A stretch of DNA of 64,000 nt from Mytilus trossulus (GCF_036588685.1 NC_086378.1:17461578-17525577); one strand, 5' to 3'; shown: positions 24,215-35,425, counted from the stretch's first letter. A program made the numbers and translations. The notes: generated by a model from the letters alone, not told the origin.

Positions 24215-25436
24215 TATTGAAAATTTAAATATATTTTGTTAATTGATACGTTTTCTGCTCACTGATAGTGCAACTAAAGAATCGTAGTGGATATCTACAT
24301 TCTTTATTTTTATAGTATAAGGTTGGGTAACGATCAATAATCCTGAAGTAAAAGGTCAACATATAGTGTTTAAACCAGTATTATATAGTTACAACAATGA
24401 TAATGTTCTAATTTGTTACTTCAACTGAACATAAAACATTAAACAATATAATTCATAGCTATCACATGGGAGTGACCTCTTGCAAAGGTCAAGTGCATTT
24501 TTTTTTTATTCCATAATAAGTTAACATAATCAAACGAAAATTGCCTGTCTTTTTAGAATAGCTCATTTTTAATATTTGCGATCCATCTTGGACTATCAAC
24601 TTGTAAATATAATTATTTATTTGGAAGAAAGTCGCTAGTGCACTAGACTGCAATGACTGGAATGACATAAACTACTGTTACGAAAAGCCATAGATCGGGC
24701 CTTAGTGTAATGCTATAAGAAAATATGCATTGGTAACTGCAGTCATACATATAGTTAAAAAAAAGTTTACATCCAATAACTCTTTCTTAAGTAGCAAGGT
24801 ACTCTGATATCCTTTATACAATATCCTGGTAAGGTTGTCGTCCCCTCTGGTAATTTAGAACATACTCACCCCTTCTCGTTCAATGAAAAGATTCGCCTTT
24901 GGCTTAAATCTTCATAAAACATGACCAAGTATTGTCTTACCTATAAGTAACTTCTCGGATATAAAAGGTTAGATTGGAGTATAGGTTTTTGTTCCGTGAA
25001 AGCGTGGTTTTAATTCTCTGTATAGACGTTTGTAGTCCTGAATAAAATGATCGATAAAAAATAATTAACTTATATTAACTTTGAATATGCATTTTTTTTC
25101 TTTATTATTTATAAAACATATATATTTTGAATAGCTTAACAGTATTTAATTGTAATAAATAAATAGATAAAATGAATAGCGGAAAAGTATACTAGTACTC
25201 GGAAAGATAACTAATTGTAATTTAGTATATGTATTTAAAATGTTATAATGAACACGTGTATTTGTTTTGACATTTGTCACATGTCTAGATGTAAGGTCTT
25301 CTCTGAATAGGAAACTTCACGAGCTTGGAAGAATATAAACTGGTCCGCCGTTCTATCTATAGCTTCGCACCGAAGTGTAGCGATAAGTGAACACAACAGG
25401 GGTCCAGTTTAGGAAGAATAGTGACGGTAAATCTAT
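24215..25436. other. Region upstream of GSTK-B; no gene established
   Basis: This presumably includes the 5' UTR and promoter of GSTK-B, but I see no decisive core element. A short minus-strand exon-like segment at 25037-24969 (acceptor TTATTCAG, open for 22 codons, then TAA) is discussed under findings. The rest is AT-rich without recognised repeats. Confidence 0.4.
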
Positions 25437-25510
25437 GTTTTTTTTCTGTGTTCGAGTTGTTGTCTCTTTGACACATCCCCCATTTCCATTCTCAATTTTA
25501 TTACTTATGT
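25437..25510 (+). repeat. PLE-2 3'-terminal fragment
   Basis: Contains GTTGTTGTCTCTTTGACACAT then CCCCCATTTCCATTCTCAATTTTATTAC, the same terminus as the element ending at about 33230. Severely 5'-truncated. Confidence 0.7.
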
Positions 25511-25689
25511 GTCATTCGACGCTTGCATTCGGACAGTTCAGCCTGGTCATTTCTTCTTCAACATGACCGAACATAAAGAATAAAGACTACTTCTGCAGAA
25601 CGCCTTGCTGCCTGATAAAACAAGGAATGGTGCAACCAGATCATTTTCTGATAAATACTTACACGACACGTTTTCCGTCTATTTAACTG

Positions 25690-26350
25690 TACAATGTACA
25701 TGGACTGGACAATGGATAATCTTGAAACTAAGCTGGTACGCGAACAACACGCAATGTCTAAGAAGATAAAGAAAGAATGTTCTATCAAGTTCAAATATGA
25801 AGGAAACATAAGTCAGTTCGAGTTTAATGAAGAAACTGTAATAATCAATTTGATTCCGTCAACAGAGGTACATTGTCAAAAGTAAAATCACAAAAATACT
25901 GAACTCAGAGGAAACGTATTGTTCTGGATTTTTGGATAAAGTTAAAGGCAGTAATAGGCTTATACGGATTGCAGATTCTTCACCGACTGGACAGTCAACA
26001 ATTCGGGAGTACGAGTCTAACGATGTTGCTTTCAACAGCAAGAATGAATATAAAATTGGCCAGGGGGAAAACCGAGCAATGCGTATGATGAAAGAAAAGA
26101 CTAAAGGGCGTCCAGCTTCGCATTAAAATAAACACGAATGCCACTAGCCGAAACCTATGCTAATCCTGCTTACAATTTACAGTTACAGAGGCAGCCCTTT
26201 ATTAACAGCATCAAACGGTGTGATATGCTGTAAGCATTTCGGCCATCACAGAAGAAATTACAAACTCAAATCTGGATCCGTTGGTGTCAGATCGTCAGGA
26301 AGTGTTAATCAGAAGTTAATCTCCAGATACAGCCAGGAATGTAAAAGATA
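25690..26350 (+). pseudogene. Remnant of a retroelement gag-like ORF
   Basis: Broken frames give pieces such as MDNLETKLVREQHAM, IKFKYEGNISQFEFN, NRLIRIADSSPTGQSTI and ENRAMRMMKEKTKGRPASH. Their order (a K-x-EGN-x-x-QF-x-FN motif, then an NKLIRIADKS-like motif, then a basic KK-rich tail) resembles gag-like first ORFs that I associate with DIRS-type retroelements in marine invertebrates. There are stops near 25885 and after 26126, and frame changes beyond, so it is not functional. Family assignment is from memory of the motif pattern and is tentative. Confidence 0.4.
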
Positions 26351-26389
26351 TCTTAAAATTAATTGAATCTTAAAATGACTTGCAATTTT

Positions 26390-26970
26390 AAAAAAATAGG
26401 GACGAAAGATACCAAAGGGACAGTCAAACTCATCAATCTTAAACAAACTGACAACGCCATGGCTAAAATGAAAAAGACAAACAGACAAACAATAGTACAT
26501 ATGACATAACATAGAAAACTAAAGAATAAACAACACGAATCCCACCAAAAACTAGGGGTGATCTCAGGTGCTCCAGAAGGTTGCAGATCCTGCTCCACAT
26601 GTGGCACCCATCGTGTTGCTTATGTGATAACAAATCAGGTAAATAGTCCAATTTGGTAGGTCACATTCATGAAAGGGAAGGGGATTGTAGTTACGACGTA
26701 AGGAACATATACGATATCATTTGTAAGACGGTTATTCCGTAACGGTCAACCAACTCGTGATGGCGTCCATAAAATTTATGAAGGGATGATTTCAACTTTA
26801 CCATTAGGAACTCTTGGTTTAATAGCATCCTTATGAGCAGCAACATTCTATCAAGAAAATCATGATAGGAAATGCAAACACGAGAATATCGAATCAATTG
26901 GGATATATATACCCCGTATGCAAGTGCTGCTGGAATGTTGCTACTTAGAAATGGAAAGTTCACAATGAAA
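26390..26970 (-). mobile_element. 5'-truncated Penelope-like element: RT C-terminus plus 3' region
   Basis: Minus-strand 26963-26691 is open and reads MNFPFLSSNIPAALAYGVYI, QLIRYSRVC, DFLDRMLLLIRMLLNQEF and HELVDRYGIT. It is collinear with residues 289-360 of the longer RT at 31133-32575. It is followed by the 3' region down to 26390, with the blocks used here to define PLE-1. The open frame ends before any catalytic RT motif, so the copy is a 3' remnant. Confidence 0.8.
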
Positions 26971-29519
26971 CACGTTTTCTCGAATCACGTGATCATTAAC
27001 AGTCGGAAACCAGGTTGAAATAGAACAAAAGAATCGAAGCTCTTTATTAGAGAAGGCGATAAATGTTTACTGTATTGTTAACTATAGTGATTTTTTTAAA
27101 AAAAATAATAGAAACAAACAAAATTGCAATTTTCTTCTCAATTACGAGGTGTTTTATTTTAAAAACACCATTTGCATAAGTTTTCAATTTATCTAGTTCA
27201 TAGTTAAGCAGAATTATTAGATATCATGTCGACGACATGGGTATCTTTCAAGTTAGAGGACAAAAATGCATAACCTCCGATTTTTTTTTTTTTTTTACCA
27301 CGGGCGGAAAACATATCAATCTTTTAGTACAGTAATTTTCGTGTCTGCCCTTCCATTATGTGACTGAAGAAACAAATCCAAAAAATGGGTAACAATTGTA
27401 TCGAAAAGAGAAAATCGAGTGTACCTTTTTATGTTAGGGTGTGTTTGAGTTGAGTAGTTTGTCTTGATATCGTACAAAGTAAGAATATTTCATACATCGT
27501 CTCGCTTCAGATTCTATCATTTTTATATATTAAAGCCACAGGTTGACGTTACAACACAAAAAAATCACAGTACAAAAAAATGAAATATATGGGTCAAGTG
27601 AAATACCTATTTAATGAGTCACAAAAACAGAGAAGGTGTGTTCGAATGGTTATTTTTTAACTGAAAGTACTTGACTACAGTCTTTCAAGTTGGATGATGA
27701 AAATGCATATCTTAGAAAAAATGTAATTTTTTGTGTGTGATAACTAGAGTTTATAGTCTTCATACTCTAAAAAAAAATCTAGTCTGCCCTTCCACGAAAT
27801 ATTTAATTGGAATTTTTTTAAATGTTTATGAATTTTCGAAAATTCCACCTGACAACCGATCAGACAATAGTTTTAAGTTGAATCAATGCAGACAAGAGTA
27901 TTAACTGATGCTCATTAGCTAGTTGATACATTTGTCTTTAAAAATACAACTGACATCTAAGGATCGTAATGGTGCAATGTGGATAAATTTATCGGTTTCC
28001 AAGAGCAAAATTGGTAGCGCGTCATCCCTACAATGGCTTCCGTTTCTACGATTGTGAAAATGAACCGGCGTAATGGGGAGATAATTTTGACGAAGTAGGA
28101 TCCTGACTGTTAAGGGATAAAATAAGTATGAAATTTGTGTTACAATTTAAATAGCTTTCAATGGCCGGATTTATTTAATATTATAAACGTTATAATCAAT
28201 ACTTGCTTTCTTAGATAGTTATTTGCAATATGTCACATTGACATGTTTTAATTTTTATATCTTTAGTCATACCTAACTTTAAATTTATATTTGTACGAAA
28301 TGCTCTTTCTCTGGGAAAATATTATAAAATATCTGTCATGTTCAACCACTGAAACTTCTGTAGACATGTGTTACATCCTAGGACCACGCAACCACTAGCA
28401 TGATATAAAACACATACCATCCCTTCCAATGTGTTATTTCATTTACGAAATCGTTCTTCAATTGTACAGTTGTGTGCTCAGATATCGCCAGTTGTGAACG
28501 TCTTGTAAAATATTCTACATGTAAGTCAAATTTTACATTTACATTTTATATCATTATGATTTATCTTTAACAGTACCTATGATCATTCCCTGCTACATTG
28601 TACAGTTGACGACGATTTAACAGTTTTGTTATCTTAACTCATTCTGGGATTTTACTACTATTCAAATTTTCATAAATTAAAAATCAAATAATCTTTACAT
28701 AACTTTTATTCTACATAGTACTACGTGCTTCTTACATTTTGACGTCTAAGTATTTTATTTTTGAATTGTAATATTAAGGGTACCCTCTTTCTCCGATTGA
28801 TAAACAACATAGTATTCCTGAGTATGTTTGTGTGTCTGTTTTAGTTTTCTGATGATATAGTTAAGCCTTTCCTTTGTCAGGTTTTATTGAACCTCTTTTT
28901 GGGAATCTACATTGGAGCCCGGTAATACTGTTAATATTTTTTATAAAGTTTTATTTTGGTTCACAAGTTTATTGTATACTAAGTAACAAACAAAATTTAC
29001 AGAGTTTGAATTTGTTGTGTTTTGATGTTGTGTTTGTTGTTGTCATCTGATTTTTTCAAATGTTTTAACGTTTGTAGTTGTAAATCGTATTTTTTCTGTT
29101 GTATTGGGGGATAACTACTCATCCAGTTTATTTGGTAGATTTAATTTTGGATCAACGTAATTTACACTTTATATTTGGTTTGCAGTTTGATCAGAAGTAA
29201 CAACCACAAAGCTAGATAATACGATTAGTTATCCAAGTACTAATTAATATTATAATTTTCACTGTTATTAATATAAGTAAGATGAGTCATTCAAATCTAA
29301 TCTTGAATTTCATTTAAATTCTCTTAATTTTCGGAACACGTTTTAGAAATTATATGCGACGTCACTTTAGGCGTTGCATTAACTATGGCTAACAGGGATG
29401 TGATTTTTTTTCTATAGCTAGTCACCACTTCAGTTTAATCATGTATATATATTATATAGTCATTTTCTAAAATTTACTGTTTGCAAAACTATGTATTATT
29501 CTTGATAATAATGATGTTT
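26971..29519. other. Non-coding AT-rich DNA, no gene seen
   Basis: I found no exon with domain similarity and no recognised repeat family in this stretch. A CpG-containing pocket at about 28010-28110 has a 21-codon open frame after an ATG (MASVSTIVKMNRRNGEIIL) but nothing supports it as a gene. Confidence 0.45.
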
Positions 29520-29700
29520 TGTACCAGGCGAATAACCCTGGCCTCACAACTTTTTGAAACTTTTGGTCCTCGGCGATCTTCAACTTGGTAGTTGTTATGG
29601 CTTTCAAACTTTTCTAATCTGAACATAGTTTTGTGCGGAAGTAGCGTCTGGTGTGTATACAAATATTTTTTAACCTGTTACCTTTGGATGGCTATTATTC
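29520..29700 (+). repeat. Diverged copy of the GACGAAACGCGCGTCTGG repeat
   Basis: Has CTTTTGGTCCTCGGCGATCT, a decayed core (GTGCGGAAGTAGCGTCTGG) and the tail AACCTGTTACCTTTGGAT. The CpG core is partly lost. Confidence 0.6.
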
Positions 29701-29749
29701 GTTTGTTTCTCTGTCCTACATTTTCTCCCATTTATCTGTTTATTTATTG

Positions 29750-30070
29750 TAACCCTTTCGTGTAATGTTGTTATTTAATGTTATAATTATTACTGCCATC
29801 AAAGCGGGAGGTTTGTCATGCCACAAAACCAGGTTCAACCCACCATTTTTTTCATAAAATGCCCTGTACCAAGTCAGGAAAATGGCCATTGTTACATTAT
29901 AGTTCGTGTCTGTGTGTGTTGAGTTTCGATGTTGTGTCTCTGTTGTATCGTAGTTCTCCTACGTTTCCCTCAGTTTAAGTTTATAACCCGAATTTGTTTT
30001 TTTCTCCATCGATTTATGAATTTTGAACAGCGGTATTCTACTGTTGCCTTTATTTTTCTCACTGAATTTA
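29750..30070 (+). repeat. Dispersed repeat ending CGATTTATGAATTTTGAACA
   Basis: Contains CAAAGCGGGAGGTTTGTCAT, CAAAACCAGGTTCAACCCAC, CCCTGTACCAAGTCAGGAAA, then CTCCTACGTTTCCCTCAG and the terminal CGATTTATGAATTTTGAACA with GCGGTATTCTACTGTTGCC. A second copy of the terminal part lies at about 50330-50490. Confidence 0.7.
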
Positions 30071-30364
30071 TATATATATACTTTGTTCAACGTTAAAGTC
30101 TGAATATTTTAAAGTCAGGGACGTAGACACTTAGGAACTAAGGCTAAAAAATAACATATAACTAATCATTTAACCTAATCATGTTATTTGATTCAGTTTT
30201 TCTTGTTTCTATAGAATTAAACTCACTAATTCGTATATAATTTGTATTGTTTTTTGTCGTTTTCAATTTCGACTTGTTTATGTTTTTTTTGTTTGAGCTT
30301 GTATTATATTTTCTTTGGGTTTATATGATTCGTTCATCCGATTCGACTCTTTAAAGTTGAAATG

Positions 30365-31080
30365 AAAATTCAAGAGTCAATCATGAATTGAGATAATTTA
30401 TATGGCCTTCCAAATAGCGTTTCGATCCCTTACATCACTGAAGAGACATTCATTGTCGAAATCTGGATATGGTGTACAAAGATTTGCACCTCATGATTGT
30501 GGTATGTCATCTCTTCCTCAAGTTTATTGTTTTCTGTTTGGTTATTTCAATAAATCGTTGTCAAAGCCTATCCCAGCACCCCAACTCCATAGATCATAAG
30601 GTGTTTCGAACATCTATTTAGACCAATTAGAATTAACTAATTGATCATGGCCATGTCCATCGTCAGGAGCCCAAGCCATTGCATAGTGACACTTATTATA
30701 AAAATACTGTAATTTTTATTAGGGGCTCGACACCTCATGATCTGTCTGACTCATATTTTTCTATACTCTTTATCTACTTAACCTTGTTTATCAATTTAAC
30801 GAACAAAGTATAGAATCTTTTTTCATAGTCTGCAACATATTAATTATTCAGAGTTGCTTAAAATCCTATTCACATCAAACAACTGGTATCAAATGTCCCA
30901 TTCCTGACTAGGTACATGCAATTTTTAACGTAGAAAATGGCAGCTTAAACCTGGTTGAATAGCTTGCTAAACATCTCGGTTGAATGACTGTCGCATAAAT
31001 TAACGTTATAAAACAAACAGACATACAAGGTAAACGTGTCAATGTGTCAAAAGTATGGTAAAGCAGTCAGCATAGTGTTA
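30365..31080 (+). repeat. Dispersed repeat fragments upstream of the PLE-2 copy
   Basis: At 30365-30475 is the GGCCTTCCAAATAGCGTTTC repeat, inverse of 22685-22790. At about 30865-31080 lies a segment (CATCAAACAACTGGTATCAA, AGGTACATGCAATTTTTAAC, CTTGCTAAACATCTCGGTTG) that is repeated at 33960-34165. The 65-codon frame at 30402-30599 lies on the first repeat and is not a gene. Confidence 0.6.
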
Positions 31081-31132
31081 TAATAGTTATAATAATAGTG
31101 ATAAAGCTGCTAATAATATTATTATTGTTTGA

Positions 31133-32575
31133 CGTAAATTTTACATCGAGGTTCTGAAAAAGGAAATCACCAATTCACCAACATTCCAACTGACTCCATT
31201 TTCAGAAAACGAAATCTGTAACAAACATAAACTTTTAGCCACCGCTTTACAAGCAGAGCCAAATACAATGAAAGTTCCAACTATGTATTGGCTTCCGAAG
31301 CTACACAAAACCCCTTACAAATATAGATTTATTTCGTCTTCAAGCCATTGTTCAACTACTAAATTGTCTATTATTCTTACCAGCACACTTGGTACAATTA
31401 AAAACCTTATAATAAATTGTTCAAATAAGGCCTTCGAAAATAGTGGAATAAATTACTTTTGGAGTGTCAAGAACTCGTTGGAAGTACTTGATAAATTGCA
31501 TGCTTATATTGGTGATTTTGAATCTGTTCAAAGTTTTGATTTTTCTACCCTGTATACCACATTGCCTCACATTCTCATTAAGAAAAAATTCACACATCTA
31601 ATTAAATGGGCATTCAAAAAATCAGAATGTGAATATATATGTTCAAACTCTTTTAGGTCATTTTTTAGTTGCAATAAACAAAAAAACTATGTTAATTGGA
31701 CATGCTTTGATACTATATATGCCCTTGAATTTTTACTAGATAACATTTTTGTTCGCTTTGGGGATTCCGTATATCGTCAGATTATCGGAATTCCAATGGG
31801 GACTAACTGTGCACCACTTATTGCGGACCTCTTTTTGTATTGTTACGAGTTACAATTTATGACAAAAATAAGCAAAGACCCATCAAAACAACATCTGATA
31901 AACAAATTTAATAATACTTTTAGATATTTGGATGATATTTTGGCTCTCAATAATGACGACTTCAGTATGTATATTAATGAAATTTATCCTGGTGAACTCA
32001 CTTTAAATAAAGCTAATACTAACAACGACCACTGCCCTTTCCTCGATCTTGATATCTATATCACTAACGGAAAGCTGAATACTAAAATTTATGATAAAAG
32101 GGATGATTTTTCATTTCCTATCGTTAATTATCCGTTTTTAGATGGTGACGTTCCCTTGTCACCATCTTACGGTGTTTATATATCTCAACTTGTACGATTC
32201 GCTCGTGTATGTAACAATGTCTTAGATTTTAACGAGAGAAATTTATGTATTACTGAAAAATTATTACACCAGGGTTTTCGATATCACAAACTAGTCAAAA
32301 CATTTACTAAATTTTATCATCGGTATAAAGACATCATTCGTAAATATAGCTCAACATGCAGACTTTTTATACGTTCAGGTATTTCACATCCAATTTTTTA
32401 TGGAAATATTCTTTATAAAGCACAAAGGTGTCAGTATTCACCTCATAAACTTACAAAACCTTTGAATAGACTTATTAAGAAGGGATATAATTACGATACT
32501 GTTGTCAAGTCATTAAAGATTGCATATTTTGGCGTTAATATTGAGTCACTGATAAGGTCTTTGCGTCGGAACTAA
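31133..32575 (+). CDS. Penelope-like reverse transcriptase, 5'-truncated, long open frame
   Basis: Open from 31133 to the TAA at 32575; the first in-frame ATG is at 31268, giving 435 aa from there. In-frame homologous sequence continues upstream to about 31136 and stops at a TGA, so the 5' end is truncated. Motifs (numbered from 31268): LPKLHK at 9-14, motif A SFDFSTLYTTLP around residue 91, GIPMGTNCAPLIADL from 174, and the catalytic FRYLDDILAL with the aspartates at 222-223. The YGVYISQLVRFARVC thumb-like segment and a basic C-terminus (SLRRN) follow. This RT type occurs widely in bivalves. I place it with Penelope-like elements from motif pattern; no GIY-YIG endonuclease follows. The intact YLDD and the long open frame suggest a recent insertion. 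Its 3' region extends to about 33235. Confidence 0.85.
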   Translation, partial: RKFYIEVLKKEITNSPTFQLTPFSENEICNKHKLLATALQAEPNTMKVPTMYWLPKLHKTPYKYRFISSSSHCSTTKLSIILTSTLGTIKNLIINCSNKAFENSGINYFWSVKNSLEVLDKLHAYIGDFESVQSFDFSTLYTTLPHILIKKKFTHLIKWAFKKSECEYICSNSFRSFFSCNKQKNYVNWTCFDTIYALEFLLDNIFVRFGDSVYRQIIGIPMGTNCAPLIADLFLYCYELQFMTKISKDPSKQHLINKFNNTFRYLDDILALNNDDFSMYINEIYPGELTLNKANTNNDHCPFLDLDIYITNGKLNTKIYDKRDDFSFPIVNYPFLDGDVPLSPSYGVYISQLVRFARVCNNVLDFNERNLCITEKLLHQGFRYHKLVKTFTKFYHRYKDIIRKYSSTCRLFIRSGISHPIFYGNILYKAQRCQYSPHKLTKPLNRLIKKGYNYDTVVKSLKIAYFGVNIESLIRSLRRN

Positions 32576-33235
32576 ACACATTTATTCTAAAAACAGTTGT
32601 TGGCATGACACGGGTTATGTTCTTCTCATATATGTTATGATGGTATGATACTAAACCCCTTACGGGAAGGATTGTGCCTGATGTTCATATGATGAAATCA
32701 TAATCTTTCAGTCAGTTTAATTGAAGTCTGGAGCTGGCATGTCAGTTAACTGCTAGTAGTCTGTTGTTATTTATGTATTATTGTCATTTTGTTTATTTTC
32801 TTTAGTTACATCTTCTGACATCAGACTCGGACTTCTCTTGAACTGAATTTTAATGTGCGTATTGTTATGCTTTTACTTTTCTACACTGGTTAGAGGTATA
32901 GGGGGAGGGTTGAGATCTCACAAACATGTTTAACCCCGCCGCATTTTTGCGCCTGTCCCAAGTCAGGAGCCTCTGGCCTTTGTTAGTCTTGTATTATTTA
33001 AATTTTAGTTTCTTGTGTACAATTTGGAAATTAGTATGGCGTTCATTATCATTGAACTAGTATATATTTGTTTAGGGGCCAGCTGAAGGACGCCTCCGGG
33101 TGCGGGAATTTCTCGCTACATTGAAGACCTGTTGGTGACCTTCTGCTGTTGTGTTTTTTTATTTTGGTCGGGTTGTTGTCTCTTTGACACATTCCCCATT
33201 TCCATTCTCAATTTTATTACTTTTAAAACCAACCA
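32576..33235 (+). mobile_element. 3' region of the 31.1-kb Penelope-like element (family PLE-2)
   Basis: Follows the RT stop directly. Blocks in order: GGCATGACACGGGTTATGTTC, AAACCCCTTACGGGAAGG, GGGTTGAGATCTCACAAACA, CCCCGCCGCATTTTTGCG, GACGCCTCCGGGTGCGGGAA, GTTGTTGTCTCTTTGACACA, and the terminus CCATTTCCATTCTCAATTTT. Shorter minus-strand copies at about 36040-36350 and 55250-55610, and a short plus copy at 25437, share this 3' end. That is the expected pattern for reverse-transcribed, 5'-truncated insertions. Confidence 0.8.
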
Positions 33236-33239
33236 TGTG

Positions 33240-33625
33240 AAGATATATTTTCGTTTAAAAAATCAAGATTTCTCTTAATGAACTGCTGAGAAAATAACTT
33301 TCTTTAGATAAATATAATGTTAAAAGCAATGATTGTGCTTTCCTCGATTAAGATATTTCAATATATCACAAGAAACGCTAAAATTTACGACAAAAGGGAT
33401 AATTTTCTTTTCCTATTATTAATTTCTGGAAGGTGATGTTATATTGTAATCCTTTTTTCAATACTTAACATGCTAACTTTTATTCAGTTAGTTTCTTTTT
33501 AGAGACTTAACTTCCAACAAGATATCGACAATAGCAGCAAATGCATTTGATGATCTTGTGTCATTAGAAGATCTGTAAGTTTTATTGTTATGATAAAGAA
33601 TGATGATAATATAACTTATCGAATT
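33240..33625 (+). repeat. Duplicated block, copy 1 (RT relic plus LRR exon)
   Basis: About 385 bp that recur at 34480-34872 in the same orientation. The first half is a decayed fragment of the Penelope-like RT (GCTTTCCTCGATTAAGATAT; AAAGGGATAATTTTC; compare FLDLDI and KRDDFSFP in the 31-kb RT). The second half contains the 72-nt leucine-rich-repeat exon listed separately. Confidence 0.85.
33503..33574 (+). CDS. Leucine-rich-repeat exon, copy 1 (72 nt)
   Basis: Acceptor TTTCTTTTTAG, donor GATCT|GTAAGT, length exactly 72 nt (24 codons), same phase on both sides. It reads DLTSNKISTIAANAFDDLV then SLEDL, matching the extracellular LRR consensus LxLxxNxIxxIxxxAFxxLxxL. Modular 72-nt LRR exons of this kind are typical of LRR receptors and secreted LRR proteins. 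I could not find neighbouring exons carrying the LRR caps, a signal peptide or a membrane segment, so the parent gene is unknown. It could also be an orphan exon in a decayed gene. Confidence 0.65.
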
Positions 33626-33884
33626 ACTGGGTCAACATCCGAAATTGCACTATTTCCGGGTTTTCATCATTCTCATTTCTAGCATGTTGAATGCATTTTT
33701 TGATCGAAGTTTAAAGATTTTATATAATTAACCTGGTTGATAATTTCAAGAGTGTCAACGACTGTATCTTCTTTTGTGCCATATAGCCGGTCATGACAAC
33801 ATTGAATAATACGGTTTTTGTCAATGTTTATTTAACATGTTTAATTGACTCATTTATATCATCATGTTCATTGCTTTCAAAGTA

Positions 33885-34170
33885 CTTGAAAATTAAAGGA
33901 ACAATTAACCGAACTCCAAGGAAAATTCAAAGTGAAAAGTCCCTTCATAAATGGCAACATCAAAAGTTCATGCACATCAAACAACTGGTAACAAATGTCA
34001 TATTCCTGACTAGGTACATGTTTTTTCCTACGTAGAAAATGGCGGATTAAACCTTGTTAGATAGCTTGCTAAACATCTCACTTGAATGACTGTTGCATAA
34101 ATAAACGTTATAAAACGAACTGCCATAATAGGTTAATATGTCAAAAGCATGGTGCAGCAGTCAACATAGT
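33885..34170 (-). repeat. GAGGAAAATTCAAAACGGAA dispersed repeat
   Basis: Sequence such as GAACTCCAAGGAAAATTCAA, AAAGTCCCTTCATAAATGGC, CAACTGGTAACAAATGTCAT and AATGGCGGATTAAACCTTG. Shorter relatives lie at about 4235, 12755 (inverse), 14540, 30865, 36530, 51700 (inverse) and 57160. Lies between the two duplicated LRR blocks. Strand is arbitrary. Confidence 0.6.
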
Positions 34171-34479
34171 GTTATAATACTAATCACTATAAAAACAAAC
34201 CACGTCAACAAGAATAAAAACAAAATGACTGGTATACAACTCTATAGACAAAGCATATAAACAAAACTGAAAGTCAAGAATACAACATTTAAGAATAAGA
34301 GAAAAGACTGGTTGGCTTGAAATCACGATAATGTTTCCTGGTAGGAATATATGTCTGTCTTAGGACTATTATTTAACAAACTAAGGAAAGGAGACTTGTT
34401 ACTTAAGTTGATGGGCAAACTCAGCAAAGAACCGTTAAAATTTTATGACATTAACATTCAACAACACTTACCGTAATTT

Positions 34480-34872
34480 TGAGGATACGTTTTTGTTAAA
34501 TATTCAAGATCTCTCTTAATAAACAGCTGAGAAAATAACTTACTTAAAATAAAATAATATTAACAGCAATGATTGTGCTTTCCTTTATTAAGATATTTCA
34601 ATATTACACCAATAACGCTAAAATTTACGAGAAAAGGGATAATTTTCTTTCCCTATTGTTAATGTCTAGAGGGTAATGTTATATTGTAATCCTTTTTTTC
34701 AATACTTAACATGCTATTTTTTATTCAGTTAGTTTCTTTTTAGAGACTTAACTTCCAACAAGATATCGACAATAGCAGCAAATGCATTTGATGATCTTGT
34801 GTCATTAGAAGATCTGTAAGTTTTATTGTTGTAATAAAGAATGATTGATAATATAACTTGTCGAACTACTGG
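34480..34872 (+). repeat. Duplicated block, copy 2 (RT relic plus LRR exon)
   Basis: Second copy of 33240-33625, about 1.24 kb downstream. The flanks differ from copy 1 by many substitutions and small indels, while the 72-nt exon inside is identical. Confidence 0.85.
34744..34815 (+). CDS. Leucine-rich-repeat exon, copy 2 (72 nt)
   Basis: Identical base for base to 33503-33574, with the same acceptor (TTTTTAG) and donor (CT|GTAAGT). Spliced in series the two exons would add two consecutive 24-residue LRRs in frame. Identity here against diverged introns argues for constraint or recent gene conversion. Confidence 0.65.
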
Positions 34873-34875
34873 GTC

Positions 34876-35425
34876 AAAAAAAAGGGAAATAAGATACTAT
34901 CTTTTGATTGTAAGAAGCTTCTGTCCAAGTTTAGTAAACATCCATGATGGTTTATGAGTCTAATAAATGTATAGACTGTATGTTATGTTAACTCGCAGAA
35001 AAACTAGGTCCATTTATAAGGAATATACGGAAAAACAGTATATAACTTTTACAAAATTTCTTTCTAGATACTATCTTTTCCAAATAAATAATCTTCTGTC
35101 CAAGTTTAATAGAAATCTAGGATATTTAAAGATTGTTAAAAATTCCAAAAACACTTTCACGACAGAGTGAATGTTATATTAACTGGCAGAAAAACCTCAG
35201 CCTATTTATAAATTAAATACAGATAAACAGGAGTTTTTTTTCGAAAATTTACTTCTGAAAACTATAATATGATCATATGATCTGTCAACTTTTGGTAGAA
35301 ATGCAGGATATTATTATAAATTGATTTAATTTCAAAAACTTAAACCACAGATGACGAAATGTACGATCGCTATGTCTCGATTTTGCGACAAAAGTCACAA
35401 GCTCGACGAAGAAAAACCACGAAAC
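34876..35425 (-). repeat. Dispersed repeat with CCAAACTTGGACAGAAGCTTG blocks, minus copy
   Basis: On the minus strand it starts with a TCGTCGAGCTTGTGACTTTTG and CGAGACATAGCGATCGTACA segment, followed by at least three approximate repeats of the TATCCTGGATTTCTA-like and ACTTGGACAGAAG-like block. Related to 7088-7500. The small plus-strand frame at 34967-35170 is accidental. Confidence 0.6.

Noticed and set aside
28041..28106. Short gene starting MASVSTIVKM
   Set aside because: Only 21 codons, no splice continuation or homology. It could be a first exon but there is no support.
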